32,963 nucleotides of DNA, taken from NCBI GenBank assembly GCA_039793985.1, contig JBAMMC010000026.1:1-32963 (forward strand). Direction: 5' to 3'. Under the pieces are notes generated by a model. The model was given only the letters and a program-made list of their open reading frames with translations, made no database searches and was not told the DNA's origin. Origin of the DNA: ARK-14 sp002899805 (GTDB lineage Archaea > Thermoproteota > Thermoprotei_A > Sulfolobales > Fervidicoccaceae). Positions 1 through 8,315 of this stretch are shown in pieces; the first letter of the stretch is position 1, and every line of letters starts with the position of its first letter. Position numbers and translations under genes: made by a program.

Positions 1-209
1 CCTCCCAGATCCTTGTGACTCGGAGATCTGTCAATTTTGTCTATTATGCGAAATGCTCTCGCTTATGTTGTGTTCTTTATTTTTCGAATAACTCGAGAGC
101 TTTGGAAGAACTCGGTGCATTCGAGAAGAGATTGTTAGTTGTTTGCTCTCGAAGAAGGGTTTAAAAAACACTGGGAATTTTCCTGCAGCTATGAAGAAGA
201 GAAAGCGAC

Positions 210-449
210 TCAGACCTTTTCGAAGTGTATCACTGAAACTGGGCAACTTTCAGCAGCTGACTTCACGCATTCCTCGAGGCTCTCATCCACGAGCCCCGTC
301 GAGAGATCGCTGGCGTTTGTCCTCCACTTAGCAACTATTTGGCTTTTACCATCGTCCTGATTCATCTCAAAGACATCTGGACAGAGGTTTACGCAGACCA
401 TATCTCCTATGCATCCGTCTCTGTCTATTGTGACCTTTATCTTAGCCAT
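210..449 (-). CDS. Ferredoxin, single cluster with Asp ligand (Pyrococcus type)
   Basis: A 79-residue soluble electron carrier. The cluster motif CIGDMVC...CP in the N-terminal third and a distant Cys-Pro near the C-terminus (ACPVS-like ESCPVS) match the Pyrococcus/Thermococcus ferredoxin layout, in which Asp replaces the second cysteine ligand of the [4Fe-4S] cluster. I chose the ATG at 449 because it is preceded by AGGTGGTGAT; the GTG at 458 lies inside that ribosome binding site. Known for the family: it carries low-potential electrons from 2-oxoacid oxidoreductases and other enzymes. It has its own promoter-like sequence upstream and is separated by 232 bases from livF, so it is probably a monocistronic gene. 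The physiological partner is not visible; the hydrogenase and flavoproteins further along the window are possible partners by inference only. Confidence 0.93.
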   Translation of the reverse strand: MAKIKVTIDRDGCIGDMVCVNLCPDVFEMNQDDGKSQIVAKWRTNASDLSTGLVDESLEECVKSAAESCPVSVIHFEKV

Positions 450-495
450 AATCACCACCTAGGTGTTTTTGACATTAAAATAGTTTAAACATCGA

Positions 496-509
496 TAATT
501 AAATTTTTT
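496..509 (-). promoter_or_regulatory. TATA-like promoter of the ferredoxin gene
   Basis: On the minus strand an A-rich tract followed by ATTTAATTATCG lies about 50 bases upstream of the ferredoxin ATG. A start site about 26 bases downstream would give a leader of roughly 27 nucleotides containing the AGGTGGTGAT ribosome binding site. Inferred by eye from composition and spacing. Confidence 0.45.
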
Positions 510-681
510 CATTATACTGATGAGTTTCTCCTTGCTCCAAAGGTTTGACTTTTCTTCGTATTTTGAAGCGGGCTTTAAGTTGTTAGAGTAAAACTTCCAT
601 TGGAAAAGGTAGTTCATTTGAGAGAAGAGGCATTGCTTCGGAAGCGAGAGAGAAGCTCACAGTAAAAGCTTCAAATAAAAT

Positions 682-1413
682 CTACCGAGGAGCTGTCTTC
701 AAGCCTAGGTAGAGAAGCCCCAGCTCTGGATCCTCCAGAAGCTTCCTACCATCTCCATTATAAACAACTTTACCGCTACTCATTACAACAGCGAAATCTG
801 ATATTTCGAGCGCTAGCCTTGCATTTTGCTCTACAAGAATTATGGTTTTTCCATTCTTCGAATTGAGCTCTCTTATTATATTGATTATCTGGTGAGCGAT
901 CTTGGGGGAAAGAGCTGCGGTTGGCTCGTCGAACATTAGAACTTCGGGAGTCCTCATCAGGGCCATAGCCATTGCCAACATCTGCTTTTCTCCGCCGCTC
1001 AGCCTTCCTGCTTTCTGCTTCATATAAGCCCTCAGAACGGGAAATATTTCGAGAACTTCTTCTGTCTTTTCTTTGGCCTCTTCTTTACTCAGCGAGTAAC
1101 CGGCCATCACCAAATTTTCCTGCACAGTCAAATTGTCGAAGACGTTCTGTGTCTGGGGCAGGTAGGCTATTCCCATTTTAGCTATTTCGTGAGGGGGCTT
1201 TCCTGTTATTTCCATGCCCCTCAGTATTATTTTTCCCGATATAATCTTCGTGAGTCCAAATATGGTCTTGAGGAGTGTGCTCTTACCGCTTCCGTTTGGA
1301 CCAACTATAACCGATATCCTCTTTTCTGGGAAATCCAGGGAAACGTCGAAGATTATATGCATCTTTCCATATCCAGCATTCAGCTTTTCGGTCCTCAATA
1401 TAACTCCCTGCAT
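682..1413 (-). CDS. livF: ABC transporter ATP-binding protein, LivF type
   Basis: A 243-residue cytoplasmic ATPase of the branched-chain amino acid (HAAT) transporter family. Visible motifs: Walker A GPNGSGKST at 38-46, Q-loop around 87, signature LSGGE at 138-142 and Walker B VLMFDEP at 158-164. After it comes VEQN at 194-197, where other ABC ATPases carry the switch histidine; this is typical of LivF. The start ATG follows a GGAGGG site that overlaps the end of livG, so the two are translated in tandem. Normally LivF and LivG form a heterodimer beneath two permeases, LivH and LivM. No permease or substrate-binding protein gene is present beside this pair, so the substrate (amino acid, amide or urea) cannot be assigned. 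Confidence 0.9.
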   Translation of the reverse strand: MQGVILRTEKLNAGYGKMHIIFDVSLDFPEKRISVIVGPNGSGKSTLLKTIFGLTKIISGKIILRGMEITGKPPHEIAKMGIAYLPQTQNVFDNLTVQENLVMAGYSLSKEEAKEKTEEVLEIFPVLRAYMKQKAGRLSGGEKQMLAMAMALMRTPEVLMFDEPTAALSPKIAHQIINIIRELNSKNGKTIILVEQNARLALEISDFAVVMSSGKVVYNGDGRKLLEDPELGLLYLGLKTAPR

Positions 1414-1418
1414 CTTCG

Positions 1419-2222
1419 CTACCCTCCAAGATAGGTTTCTATAACTACAGGATTGTTTACCACTTCTTCAGGACGTCCTTGGGCAACTACCATTCCCTTG
1501 GCCATGGCATATGCATAGTCAACGTAGCCAAGGGCTATTTCCAGCCTGTGCTCTATTATCACGAAGGTCATCTCTTTCTCTTTCGACAGCTTTCTTATCA
1601 AGGAAAATATTTCATGGGCGAGCGATGGATTTACACCTGCTACTGGCTCGTCCATGAAGATTGTGTCAGCACCATTCATCAGGGCTCTGCCTATTTCAAG
1701 AAGTTTCAGTTGCCCCCCGCTTAGCTTAGAAGCTTGTTGATCTGCTACTTTGCTCAGGTTCACTATCTCCATAACCTCGGTTGCTCTATCCAGATCCCTC
1801 TTCTCGTACTCTATCCATTTCGATCTCCTCATGGCGTTCAGAACGCTCTCTCCGATGTTGTATCTCGAAGCAACAAGTAGGTTCTCCAGAACTGTAAGGT
1901 TGTAGAAGGGTTGCGGTATTTGGAAAGTCCTGACTAAACCTAGTCTATTTATTTCGTGAGGGGGTTTGTTGGTTATCTCCTTGCCTTTGTAGAAGATCTT
2001 TCCCGAATCGCATTTGAGGAAACCCGTGACGACATTGAGGAGCGTTGTCTTTCCTGAGCCGTTCGGTCCTATTATGATGGTAACTTTGCCCTTCTCTACT
2101 TCCATGCTCACGCCATCGAGCGCTATAAGTCCCCCAAATGCCTTCCTAACGTTCTCCACCTTGAGAATTGCTTCTCTTTTCTCTGGGGGAATAGCTTCCA
2201 GATATTGCTCCGAAGTCAACAA
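1419..2222 (-). CDS. livG: ABC transporter ATP-binding protein, LivG type
   Basis: A 267-residue partner of LivF. Motifs: Walker A GPNGSGKTT at 52-60, signature LSGGQ at 167-171, Walker B IFMDEP around 188-193 and the switch His of IEHRLEIA near 225. The phrase AFGGLIALDGVS and the long helical insert between the Q-loop and signature (about 112-160) are typical of LivG. The start is a TTG at 2222 (a second TTG follows at 2219) preceded by GGGTGCG; no in-frame ATG is suitable. The first 17 residues extend beyond the usual family start, so a slightly later start is possible. A TATA-like box lies about 40 bases upstream. It heads a two-gene unit with livF, without the livK, livH and livM genes. 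Confidence 0.88.
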   Translation of the reverse strand: MLTSEQYLEAIPPEKREAILKVENVRKAFGGLIALDGVSMEVEKGKVTIIIGPNGSGKTTLLNVVTGFLKCDSGKIFYKGKEITNKPPHEINRLGLVRTFQIPQPFYNLTVLENLLVASRYNIGESVLNAMRRSKWIEYEKRDLDRATEVMEIVNLSKVADQQASKLSGGQLKLLEIGRALMNGADTIFMDEPVAGVNPSLAHEIFSLIRKLSKEKEMTFVIIEHRLEIALGYVDYAYAMAKGMVVAQGRPEEVVNNPVVIETYLGG

Positions 2223-2262
2223 TACGCACCCTGTGAATTGGTATTACTGTTATTCATCAACG

Positions 2263-2274
2263 AGTTTTAAATCT
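2263..2274 (-). promoter_or_regulatory. TATA-like promoter of livG-livF
   Basis: The minus strand reads GATTTAAAACTC about 40 bases upstream of the livG TTG. The spacing gives a leader of roughly 20 nucleotides ending in the GGGTGCG ribosome binding site. The gene-free stretch from 2223 to 2516 otherwise holds nothing that I recognise. Confidence 0.45.
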
Positions 2275-2516
2275 TTACTTTTTACAGAAATTGGTTTACA
2301 TTGAAAACCTTATCCTTCGGAGGAAAGAGCTCATTTGTCCTTCGCTGAGCGTCCAATATAGCTAGAGAGCCCTTTAAGATAATAATTGAGGTTAACGTGC
2401 TAAATATTCTCACAGTGATTTTGGATAATTTTGGGTTTTGAAACTGCTGATAACGGCTAAGCTTTGGATTTAACTTTTGGAGGAGAGAAAAACGTTTCCC
2501 TCTATATTGAACGACT

Positions 2517-2759
2517 TCATCTTGGAGAGAAGATATACTTCGCGTATTCTCCATCCGAGCTAGCATCTACGGAGACCCCGTATCTCTTAGCATATTCCAT
2601 GAGTAGGTTGAGCGGTACGCTACCATGCGGAACCTTCACTGTATACTTCTTTCCTTTTTCTTTAGCACACTTCATCAGCTCTACAATGAGAGTCAGCGGA
2701 TGTTCCGTGCATTTGGTGATATCCTCAATCGTCACTTCAGGCTCATCACATCTTCCCAA
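2517..2759 (-). CDS. Small conserved-looking protein, possible TusA/SirA-like fold
   Basis: An 80-residue protein that I do not recognise securely. The order is an N-terminal strand, a Cys-containing turn (TKCTEHPL), a helix (LIVELMKCAKEKG), a strand (KYTVKVP), a second helix (LNLLMEYAKRYG) and a final strand, which resembles the beta-alpha-beta pattern of TusA/SirA-like sulfur carriers. The usual Cys-Pro pair is replaced by Cys-Thr-Glu-His-Pro, so the assignment is a guess. The start is taken as TTG 2759 because GGTGAT lies four bases upstream; a GTG at 2768 lies within that site. It is divergent from cren7 and shares the AT-rich region between them. No operon partner lies downstream within 294 bases. 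Confidence 0.6.
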   Translation of the reverse strand: MGRCDEPEVTIEDITKCTEHPLTLIVELMKCAKEKGKKYTVKVPHGSVPLNLLMEYAKRYGVSVDASSDGEYAKYIFSPR

Positions 2760-2796
2760 AATAATCACCAGTTTTCTTTAAAAAGCGAAACAGTAA

Positions 2797-2812
2797 TAAA
2801 TTTAATATATAA
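2797..2812 (+). promoter_or_regulatory. TATA-like promoter of cren7 (divergent region)
   Basis: An AT-rich block, AATTTAATATATAAC, lies 30-45 bases upstream of the cren7 ATG. The same stretch read on the minus strand also contains TTATATAT, so it may serve both divergent genes. A GGAGGG ribosome binding site at 2828-2833 sits seven bases before the ATG. Confidence 0.5.
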
Positions 2813-2840
2813 CTTCAATATAGAAGTGGAGGGTTGTTTC

Positions 2841-3023
2841 ATGGAGAAAAAACCAGTTAAAGTCAAAGATAAGACGACCGGCAAGGAAGTAGAGCTAGTG
2901 CCGATAAAAGTATGGAAGCTGAGCCCTAGCGGGAAAAAGGGGATAAAGATGGGTCTTTTCCAGAGCCCCATAACCAAGCAATACTTCAGGGCAAGGGTTC
3001 CCGACGATTATCCGGAGTTCTGA
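2841..3023 (+). CDS. creN7: Chromatin protein Cren7
   Basis: A 60-residue basic DNA-binding protein. The sequence follows the Sulfolobus Cren7 family from end to end: KKPVKVK at the N-terminus, GKEVELVPIKVWKLSP, then KGIKMGLFQSP and the closing YFRARVPDDYP. Cren7 binds the minor groove of double-stranded DNA as a small SH3-like barrel, bends and supercoils it, and compacts the chromosome. The start ATG has a GGAGGG site seven bases upstream; longer in-frame extensions begin before the promoter and are unlikely. The gene stands alone behind its own promoter, 78 bases ahead of mre11, and a T-rich stretch follows its stop. Cren7 is known from crenarchaea and korarchaea, so it is also a useful lineage marker. 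Confidence 0.95.
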   Translation: MEKKPVKVKDKTTGKEVELVPIKVWKLSPSGKKGIKMGLFQSPITKQYFRARVPDDYPEF

Positions 3024-3041
3024 CACTTTCGGCAATCTATC

Positions 3042-3051
3042 TTTTTATATT
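3042..3051 (+). promoter_or_regulatory. T-rich / TATA-like promoter of the mre11-rad50-nurA-herA operon
   Basis: TTTTTATATTT lies about 55 bases upstream of the proposed mre11 start. A start site near 3070 would leave a leader of about 30 nucleotides with the GGTGA ribosome binding site at 3092-3096. The T-run directly after cren7 could also help terminate cren7 transcripts. Confidence 0.5.
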
Positions 3052-3101
3052 TCTTTTCTGAAAGCCAAAGTGAGGTCTTCATTTTAAATGCGGTGAGCCC
3101 C

Positions 3102-4361
3102 TTGGTCTTGATAGCTCATGCTGCAGACACTCATTTAGGAAGGTGGTCCACGAAACCGGAAAGAGAAGAGAGAGACAGAGACATTGAGGATGCTTTCAAG
3201 CAGATGATAGATTTGATTATGATGGAGCACGTGAAGATTCTCATAATAGCTGGAGATCTATTTGACAGACCGAGACCAAGCAACTCTACATTGCTTTTCT
3301 TCAGAGACTCGGTGAGGGAGTTCCTAGAGAGGGGCGGGAAAATCATTCTAGTTAATGGTGAACACGATACTCCTGGAGTAGCAGAGGTACCCTCTACGTT
3401 TCTGGTGTCCAAGTATCTGAATAATGTCTACCATCTCAAGCACTTCTTTCTCAAAGATGGACCACTTTCAATGGAGGAGGACGGCAAGAGGCTCAACTTC
3501 TACGGGATGGGAGTTGTGAGGGGACCAAAAGCAATTGAGCATGGGAAGAACATCATGAAAGAAATTCAAAGTGCTGTGAAGAATTCGAGTGGGAAAAATG
3601 TGATGGTATCACACGCATCTGTCAAGGAATATTTCTTCAAGGGGGAGGGGTATGAGCTTGAATCCTTTCCGAGCGGAGTGCATTACTACGCAATGGGGCA
3701 TTTGCACTTCAGAATCATTGATGACTTGAAGGATGGAGTAATCGCTTATCCAGGAAGCCTAGAGATTCTCACAATCGATGAGATCGAAGAGTGGAAGAGG
3801 AAGGGCAAGGGTTTTTACATTGTGGACATGAGTGCCGATGAACCTGTAGTCCACCAAGCTAACCTAGATGTGAGACCTCAGGAAATTTTCGAAATTTCTT
3901 CGGAGGACGAGATCCTTGGTCTCTCAAAAGAAGTGGAGTCTTTCATTTCCCAGTTCTCGTCCGGCAGGCGCCCAATAGTCAATATTGCAATGAGAGGTGG
4001 TGATAGCCTCAGGAGGGCTCTGCAGCCTCGCATTGAGAGGTGGCAGAAAGCTGGTGCTATCATTTCAATTTCATTCAAGAGGGCTGAGAATAGCTCCCTG
4101 GAATTCGGTCCTGCTAAAAGCGGTGAATGGGATGAGATGAAAATAGTGAAGAGTGTCGTTGGAGAAGAACAAATAGCGAAGCTGATCATAGATTTGAAGA
4201 ACTGCCTTTCTTCCCCGGAAGAATCTAACTGCGAAGAGATCGCTCGTGAGATAACTGCTAGAAAGGACTACTGGGAGAAGGCCCTGAAAGAGTGGCCGAA
4301 GCAGAAAAGTATAGTCAAAGGAGGAGAGAAGAGGCAAGGACTATCAAAGTTCATGGGTTGA
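3102..4361 (+). CDS. mre11: DNA double-strand break repair nuclease Mre11
   Basis: A 419-residue Mn-dependent 3'-5' exonuclease and endonuclease that acts with Rad50 in DNA-end resection. Phosphodiesterase motifs in order (numbered from TTG 3102): ADTHLG with D9 and H11, GDLFDRP around 51-57, GEHD at 86-89, VSHAS around 172 and GHLH at 200-203. The C-terminal part (about 260-420) should hold the capping and Rad50-binding regions. I prefer TTG 3102 because GGTGA lies five bases upstream and it begins two residues before the usual LIAHxxDTHLG; a GTG at 3093 overlaps the ribosome binding site. The third motif has Glu where most family members have Asn (GNHD). It is the first gene of the repair operon, five bases before rad50. 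Confidence 0.94.
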   Translation: MVLIAHAADTHLGRWSTKPEREERDRDIEDAFKQMIDLIMMEHVKILIIAGDLFDRPRPSNSTLLFFRDSVREFLERGGKIILVNGEHDTPGVAEVPSTFLVSKYLNNVYHLKHFFLKDGPLSMEEDGKRLNFYGMGVVRGPKAIEHGKNIMKEIQSAVKNSSGKNVMVSHASVKEYFFKGEGYELESFPSGVHYYAMGHLHFRIIDDLKDGVIAYPGSLEILTIDEIEEWKRKGKGFYIVDMSADEPVVHQANLDVRPQEIFEISSEDEILGLSKEVESFISQFSSGRRPIVNIAMRGGDSLRRALQPRIERWQKAGAIISISFKRAENSSLEFGPAKSGEWDEMKIVKSVVGEEQIAKLIIDLKNCLSSPEESNCEEIAREITARKDYWEKALKEWPKQKSIVKGGEKRQGLSKFMG

Positions 4362-4366
4362 GAAGG

Positions 4367-7165
4367 ATGTCTGTGTCCCCGATCAAATTGGAAAAGCTCG
4401 TTCTCGAAAACTTCTACAGCTATGGAAGGAAAACCGAGATCTCCTTTTCCGATGGAGTTACCGTAATTGTCGGAGAGAACGGGGCGGGAAAATCGAGCAT
4501 CGTCAGGGGAATCTACTTCGCTCTGCTTGGTGAACTTCCAGACGCTAGAATCAGCGATGCTGTTCATAGAGGGAAGGAAGAGCTCTATGTTTCGCTCATA
4601 TTGACAGATGGGAAAAATAGGTATAGGGTGGAAAGGAGCAGGGGGAGGAAGCGAAGCGATGTGCTCTATGTTTATGTTGGAGATAAAGAGAGAATAGTGG
4701 CAACAAGAGCAGAGGATGTTACGAAGATATTGAGTCGGATCGTCCTTTCCTCCGACTTAGAGTCGATTGCTGAGAGGGGGGTAAAGAGAGCGCTCATTGA
4801 CCTTATAATTCTGAACCAAGGCAAGCTGGACGAAATTGGAGAGATCCTGTCTTCTGGAAGAGTAGATAAGATAGAGTTCCTCCTCAACATCTTGGGGCTG
4901 AACGCCTACCTGAAGGCCTGGGAGAAGATGAAAGATCTTACCGTGAGAGTTCCTCTTCCTGATAAGCCGCTGCCACCAGAGATTGGCGGTCCCGAGAAAG
5001 ATAGGTACAAGGTCACAGAAGATGACCTCAAAGAAGCTGAAGAGAGGCTGAAGAGGTCCTTGGAAAGCATAGAGAGTATCAAAAAAGAGGAGGAGAAAGT
5101 AATCAGCAGGATCTCTGTGCTCGCAGAAAGGGAGAAAGAACTTTCGATGAAAAAAGCTTTGTTGGAGGAGGATAAGGGTAGGATTGCTCTTGAGCTGGGG
5201 AACATTGAGTCTCAGCTCTCTAAAGCTAAGGAGGCTCTCGATAGGCTGAGGGCTCTCGAGAGACAAATAGCAGAAATGAGGAAGAGGGAGGAGGAGTTGG
5301 AGAGGCAGCTTGGAGAGGTCGAGAATCTCAAGAAGATGCTGGAAGATCTTAAGTTGAGAGAGAAGTTGAGCTCCTATGTTGAGCTGGAGAGGGAACTCAG
5401 GTCGTTTGTTGAAAGAACGAAGGGAGTGAAAACCAAGACCCTAGGACTCGGTATAACTGGTCTGCTGGAGGAAGTAGACGTACCTCTGAGGAAAGAGCTA
5501 GAATCAATCGATGCTAAACTCAGGAGCTTGGAGGGGGAGAGGGCGGTCAAGACGAGAGAGATGGAAGAAGCTCAAAAATTGAAGCTTGAGATCGAGAAGA
5601 AGGAGGGGGAGTTTATAGCCGAAATTTCAAGAGTAGCCAAGATACTAGGGCTTCCTATATCCAACTCAGATCCGCTCAGAACGTTCGAAGAGCTATATGT
5701 TTCTATCTCGAATATGTTGAAGGAGAAGAGGAACGTGCTTGCTTCACTGAAGAGCGAACAATCAAGGCTCAAAAGATCGATTGAAGAGCTCAGAGATGCT
5801 AAGGGGAAATGTCCTGTTTGTGGGAGAGAGTTGGACGAGGAGCACAGGAACAAGCTTCTATTGGAGTACGGACAGAGGCTCGAGCAGATAAATGATGAAG
5901 CGGCTCGTGTTGAGTCTGAACTTGAGATGCTAGAGAAGGAAAATCTTACTATGAATAAGTTGCGTTCCAAGACTGGAGAAATAGATGTTCTCAGGGGAAA
6001 AATGTCGAAGATCTCTGCCCAAGAAGATGTTGATGTGTTGAAGAAGATTGAAGCGGATATCTCGGAGCTCAAGAAAAAGAAAGAAGCTATTTCAGAATTG
6101 TTGCGGGATGTGAGTGGTGCTTATGCTTCGAAGAGAGCGATTCTGGAAAAGATACAGCAGATTGCTGAAATGACTATAGATTCGAAAGATGTCACGGCTG
6201 AGAACTTGGAAGCACTCGAAGGTATCGTGGAGAAGATCAGCAAGGAAATAGAACTTTTAACATCCGTTTCCAAGATAGGCTTACCTGAAGATGTTGTTGA
6301 AGTAAGGAAGAAGATTCTTGCTCTAGAGAAGAAGCTAAGAGATCTCCAGCCCGAAGCAAAAAGTGCAGAGCTTGTTGGGATAAGGGAAAAGAGGAAATCT
6401 CTGGAAGAGCAGGAGAAGGAGCTCAGAGAAGAGGCTTCGAAGCTGAAGATGCTTGAGGAGAAGAGAGCCTCACTCAAAGCCAGCATTGATAAGGTGAGCG
6501 CTGAGCTATCAGAAGTGGAAGCCAAGTTGCTGTCTGTAAGAGACGAATTGGGCTCTCTGAGAAGTAGGAAAGGAATACTCGAGGAGAGGAAAGAGTACTT
6601 AGATTCGCTGAGTAAATCGCTCTCTGAGGCTGTTTATGAGCTCAAAGTGCTTCTCAAAGTGAGATCGCTTTATGAGAGGGAGACTGGGTTGCCCTCAGTT
6701 CTGATGAGACATGCAGTGAGAGAGCTCAAGAGAGAGCTCGTTGAGTCATATAGGAAGTTCGAGCTCTCCTATGACGATTTGAACATCGATGATTCATTCA
6801 ATATTTCATTGATAAATTCTCTGCAGAACTTCGAGATTTCCCTGGATCAGGCAAGTGGAGGGGAGAGGGTTGCAGTCTATCTCTCCTTCATCTTCGCGGC
6901 CCAGAAGGTCATATCGGAGCTCTATGGAGGAGGGGGAAGGGCTGGCTTTCTCGTTCTGGATGAACCTACAAACTACTTGGACGATATGAGGGTGAGGTAC
7001 TTGGCAGATGTGCTGAGAGATGCCGTATCAGCTGGAGGTGGAGCCCAGATAATAGTGGTGACGCATGAAGAGAGCTTGAAAGATGCTGGCGATGTCGTAC
7101 TCAGAGTGAGGAAGAGTGGAGCAGTTTCTCTCGTTGAGGAGGAGAAGGAGGTGGCCATAGCATGA
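4367..7165 (+). CDS. rad50: DNA double-strand break repair ATPase Rad50
   Basis: A 932-residue SMC-like ATPase that clamps DNA ends and controls Mre11. Visible parts: Walker A GENGAGKSS at 36-44, two long coiled-coil arms (about 190-470 and 500-770) rich in Glu, Lys and Leu heptads, the zinc hook CPVC at 482-485 between them, signature ASGGER at 829-834, Walker B VLDEP with D865-E866, and the switch motif VVTHEES near the end. ATG 4367, five bases after the mre11 stop, puts the first strand KLEKLVLENFYSYG at the family position; GTG 4373 is a possible alternative because AGAAGG lies just upstream of it. The last four bases overlap the nurA start (ATGA), which implies coupled translation. Confidence 0.96.
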   Translation: MSVSPIKLEKLVLENFYSYGRKTEISFSDGVTVIVGENGAGKSSIVRGIYFALLGELPDARISDAVHRGKEELYVSLILTDGKNRYRVERSRGRKRSDVLYVYVGDKERIVATRAEDVTKILSRIVLSSDLESIAERGVKRALIDLIILNQGKLDEIGEILSSGRVDKIEFLLNILGLNAYLKAWEKMKDLTVRVPLPDKPLPPEIGGPEKDRYKVTEDDLKEAEERLKRSLESIESIKKEEEKVISRISVLAEREKELSMKKALLEEDKGRIALELGNIESQLSKAKEALDRLRALERQIAEMRKREEELERQLGEVENLKKMLEDLKLREKLSSYVELERELRSFVERTKGVKTKTLGLGITGLLEEVDVPLRKELESIDAKLRSLEGERAVKTREMEEAQKLKLEIEKKEGEFIAEISRVAKILGLPISNSDPLRTFEELYVSISNMLKEKRNVLASLKSEQSRLKRSIEELRDAKGKCPVCGRELDEEHRNKLLLEYGQRLEQINDEAARVESELEMLEKENLTMNKLRSKTGEIDVLRGKMSKISAQEDVDVLKKIEADISELKKKKEAISELLRDVSGAYASKRAILEKIQQIAEMTIDSKDVTAENLEALEGIVEKISKEIELLTSVSKIGLPEDVVEVRKKILALEKKLRDLQPEAKSAELVGIREKRKSLEEQEKELREEASKLKMLEEKRASLKASIDKVSAELSEVEAKLLSVRDELGSLRSRKGILEERKEYLDSLSKSLSEAVYELKVLLKVRSLYERETGLPSVLMRHAVRELKRELVESYRKFELSYDDLNIDDSFNISLINSLQNFEISLDQASGGERVAVYLSFIFAAQKVISELYGGGGRAGFLVLDEPTNYLDDMRVRYLADVLRDAVSAGGGAQIIVVTHEESLKDAGDVVLRVRKSGAVSLVEEEKEVAIA

Positions 7166-8304
7166 GCTATATAGATGACATCCTCGAAGTGGCAGCGAGG
7201 AAGAGAGAGGAAATCTGGAAGAAGATTCGTGTTCTCGGAGCTAAAGAAGAGGAAGCTAAAGAGATAATTGAGAAGAAGATGATCTCTCCGCCGCTGCTTT
7301 CCAGCAGGATGAATCTTCCCCATCCGGCGAAGGTAGCTGCGGTGGATGGGGGATCCTTCCCTCTCTCGATGCTCGGCTTCGAGCTATATTTCATAAAATC
7401 CTATGCGGTGAAGTTCCTCTATGAGAGCTCTACTGGAAACTATGTAGATGGAGGAGAGAGCAGAATAGTCGATGTTGATGTGCTGATACCCCCATCGCTC
7501 TCTCAAGACCGGATAACCGTATATCGTCAAATAAGCGAGCTCAGGGCTATGAACAATTCCCTCGATTCAGGCTTCCTCACGTTGGCAGATGGAAGCATTG
7601 AGTCTCTCATCTCGAGGCCCGCTCATATGAAGCTGAGAGACCTGAGGAGGGAGGATGAATCTCTATGCCACAAAACGCTCGAACTAATCCAGAGAGAGGA
7701 GAGAGAAGACACGGCAATAGCGGTGAAAGGATTCATCGAGAGGGAACTCAGCAATGAACCGGAGAGGGCCAAAACCTTGGAGATGGTCGAAAAAGCGGTG
7801 AGGATAAAGATGTTGTTCGAAAAGATTTCTGAGGGCAGAATGCTTGCCTTTGTGACAAAAACGGGCAGGAGCAACAGGCTGTTCAACCTTCCAATACCGG
7901 ACCAATATGTACTTACGAAGCTGACCATGAGGGAAGGCTACATAGTTGAGGGGAAGTATGAAAGCTTCGAGGAAGCAGTTGGAGAGGAACTAACGGAGCT
8001 CTGCGGGCTCAAAGAGAGCGCTGAGAATCTATCCTTCATCAGCGGTTACGCTAGGCTATATCGGGGAGCTCCAGTTCTCAAGGTTCAGCTTCTTTCTCCA
8101 AAGATGAAAGGATCTTCGCTAGATGCACTTTTTGAAGACCTCGTTTTGAAGCTCGCTTCTCTTTCTTCAGAGGATGGCTACCCTTTCCCGCTTCTAATAG
8201 CCCATCAGAGGGCTCATATAGAGAAGAGGATTACCGCGATAGTAGCGGATGCCCTCGGATTAAGAGAAGAGCTCAGCGGGAGGGAAGAAATAGATGTCCT
8301 CTGA
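7162..8304 (+). CDS. nurA: DNA repair nuclease NurA
   Basis: A 380-residue NurA-family nuclease. NurA is a 5'-3' exonuclease and single-strand endonuclease with an RNase H-like fold that forms a ring with the HerA translocase and resects DNA ends to expose 3' strands. Catalytic acidic motifs are visible as AAVDGGS (D62) and LADGSIE (D143), followed by the conserved C-terminal AHQRAHIEKR at about 347-356. The N-terminal 40 residues are helical. The ATG overlaps the rad50 stop as ATGA, and herA begins 11 bases after the stop. Length and motif order are normal for archaeal NurA. Confidence 0.93.
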   Translation: MSYIDDILEVAARKREEIWKKIRVLGAKEEEAKEIIEKKMISPPLLSSRMNLPHPAKVAAVDGGSFPLSMLGFELYFIKSYAVKFLYESSTGNYVDGGESRIVDVDVLIPPSLSQDRITVYRQISELRAMNNSLDSGFLTLADGSIESLISRPAHMKLRDLRREDESLCHKTLELIQREEREDTAIAVKGFIERELSNEPERAKTLEMVEKAVRIKMLFEKISEGRMLAFVTKTGRSNRLFNLPIPDQYVLTKLTMREGYIVEGKYESFEEAVGEELTELCGLKESAENLSFISGYARLYRGAPVLKVQLLSPKMKGSSLDALFEDLVLKLASLSSEDGYPFPLLIAHQRAHIEKRITAIVADALGLREELSGREEIDVL

Positions 8305-8315
8305 GGTGATATGTC

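Noticed and set aside
1..209. Short open frames and small inverted repeats at the left edge
   Set aside because: The frames lack ribosome binding sites and recognisable motifs, and the TCGAGAGC-type repeats are too scattered to define a hairpin or RNA gene. I see nothing supportable here.
510..600. Possible C/D box small RNA (TGATGA near 518)
   Set aside because: No matching CTGA box at a suitable distance and no terminal stem, so the motif is probably chance.
2282..2566. Minus-strand open frame of 94 codons between livG and the small gene
   Set aside because: It overlaps the better-supported gene at 2517-2759, has low-complexity composition without a family resemblance and no ribosome binding site; I treat it as non-coding.
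4292..4366. Upstream extension of rad50 into mre11
   Set aside because: The added 25 residues are basic and unlike the family N-terminus, and they overlap mre11; the ATG at 4367 fits the family start.
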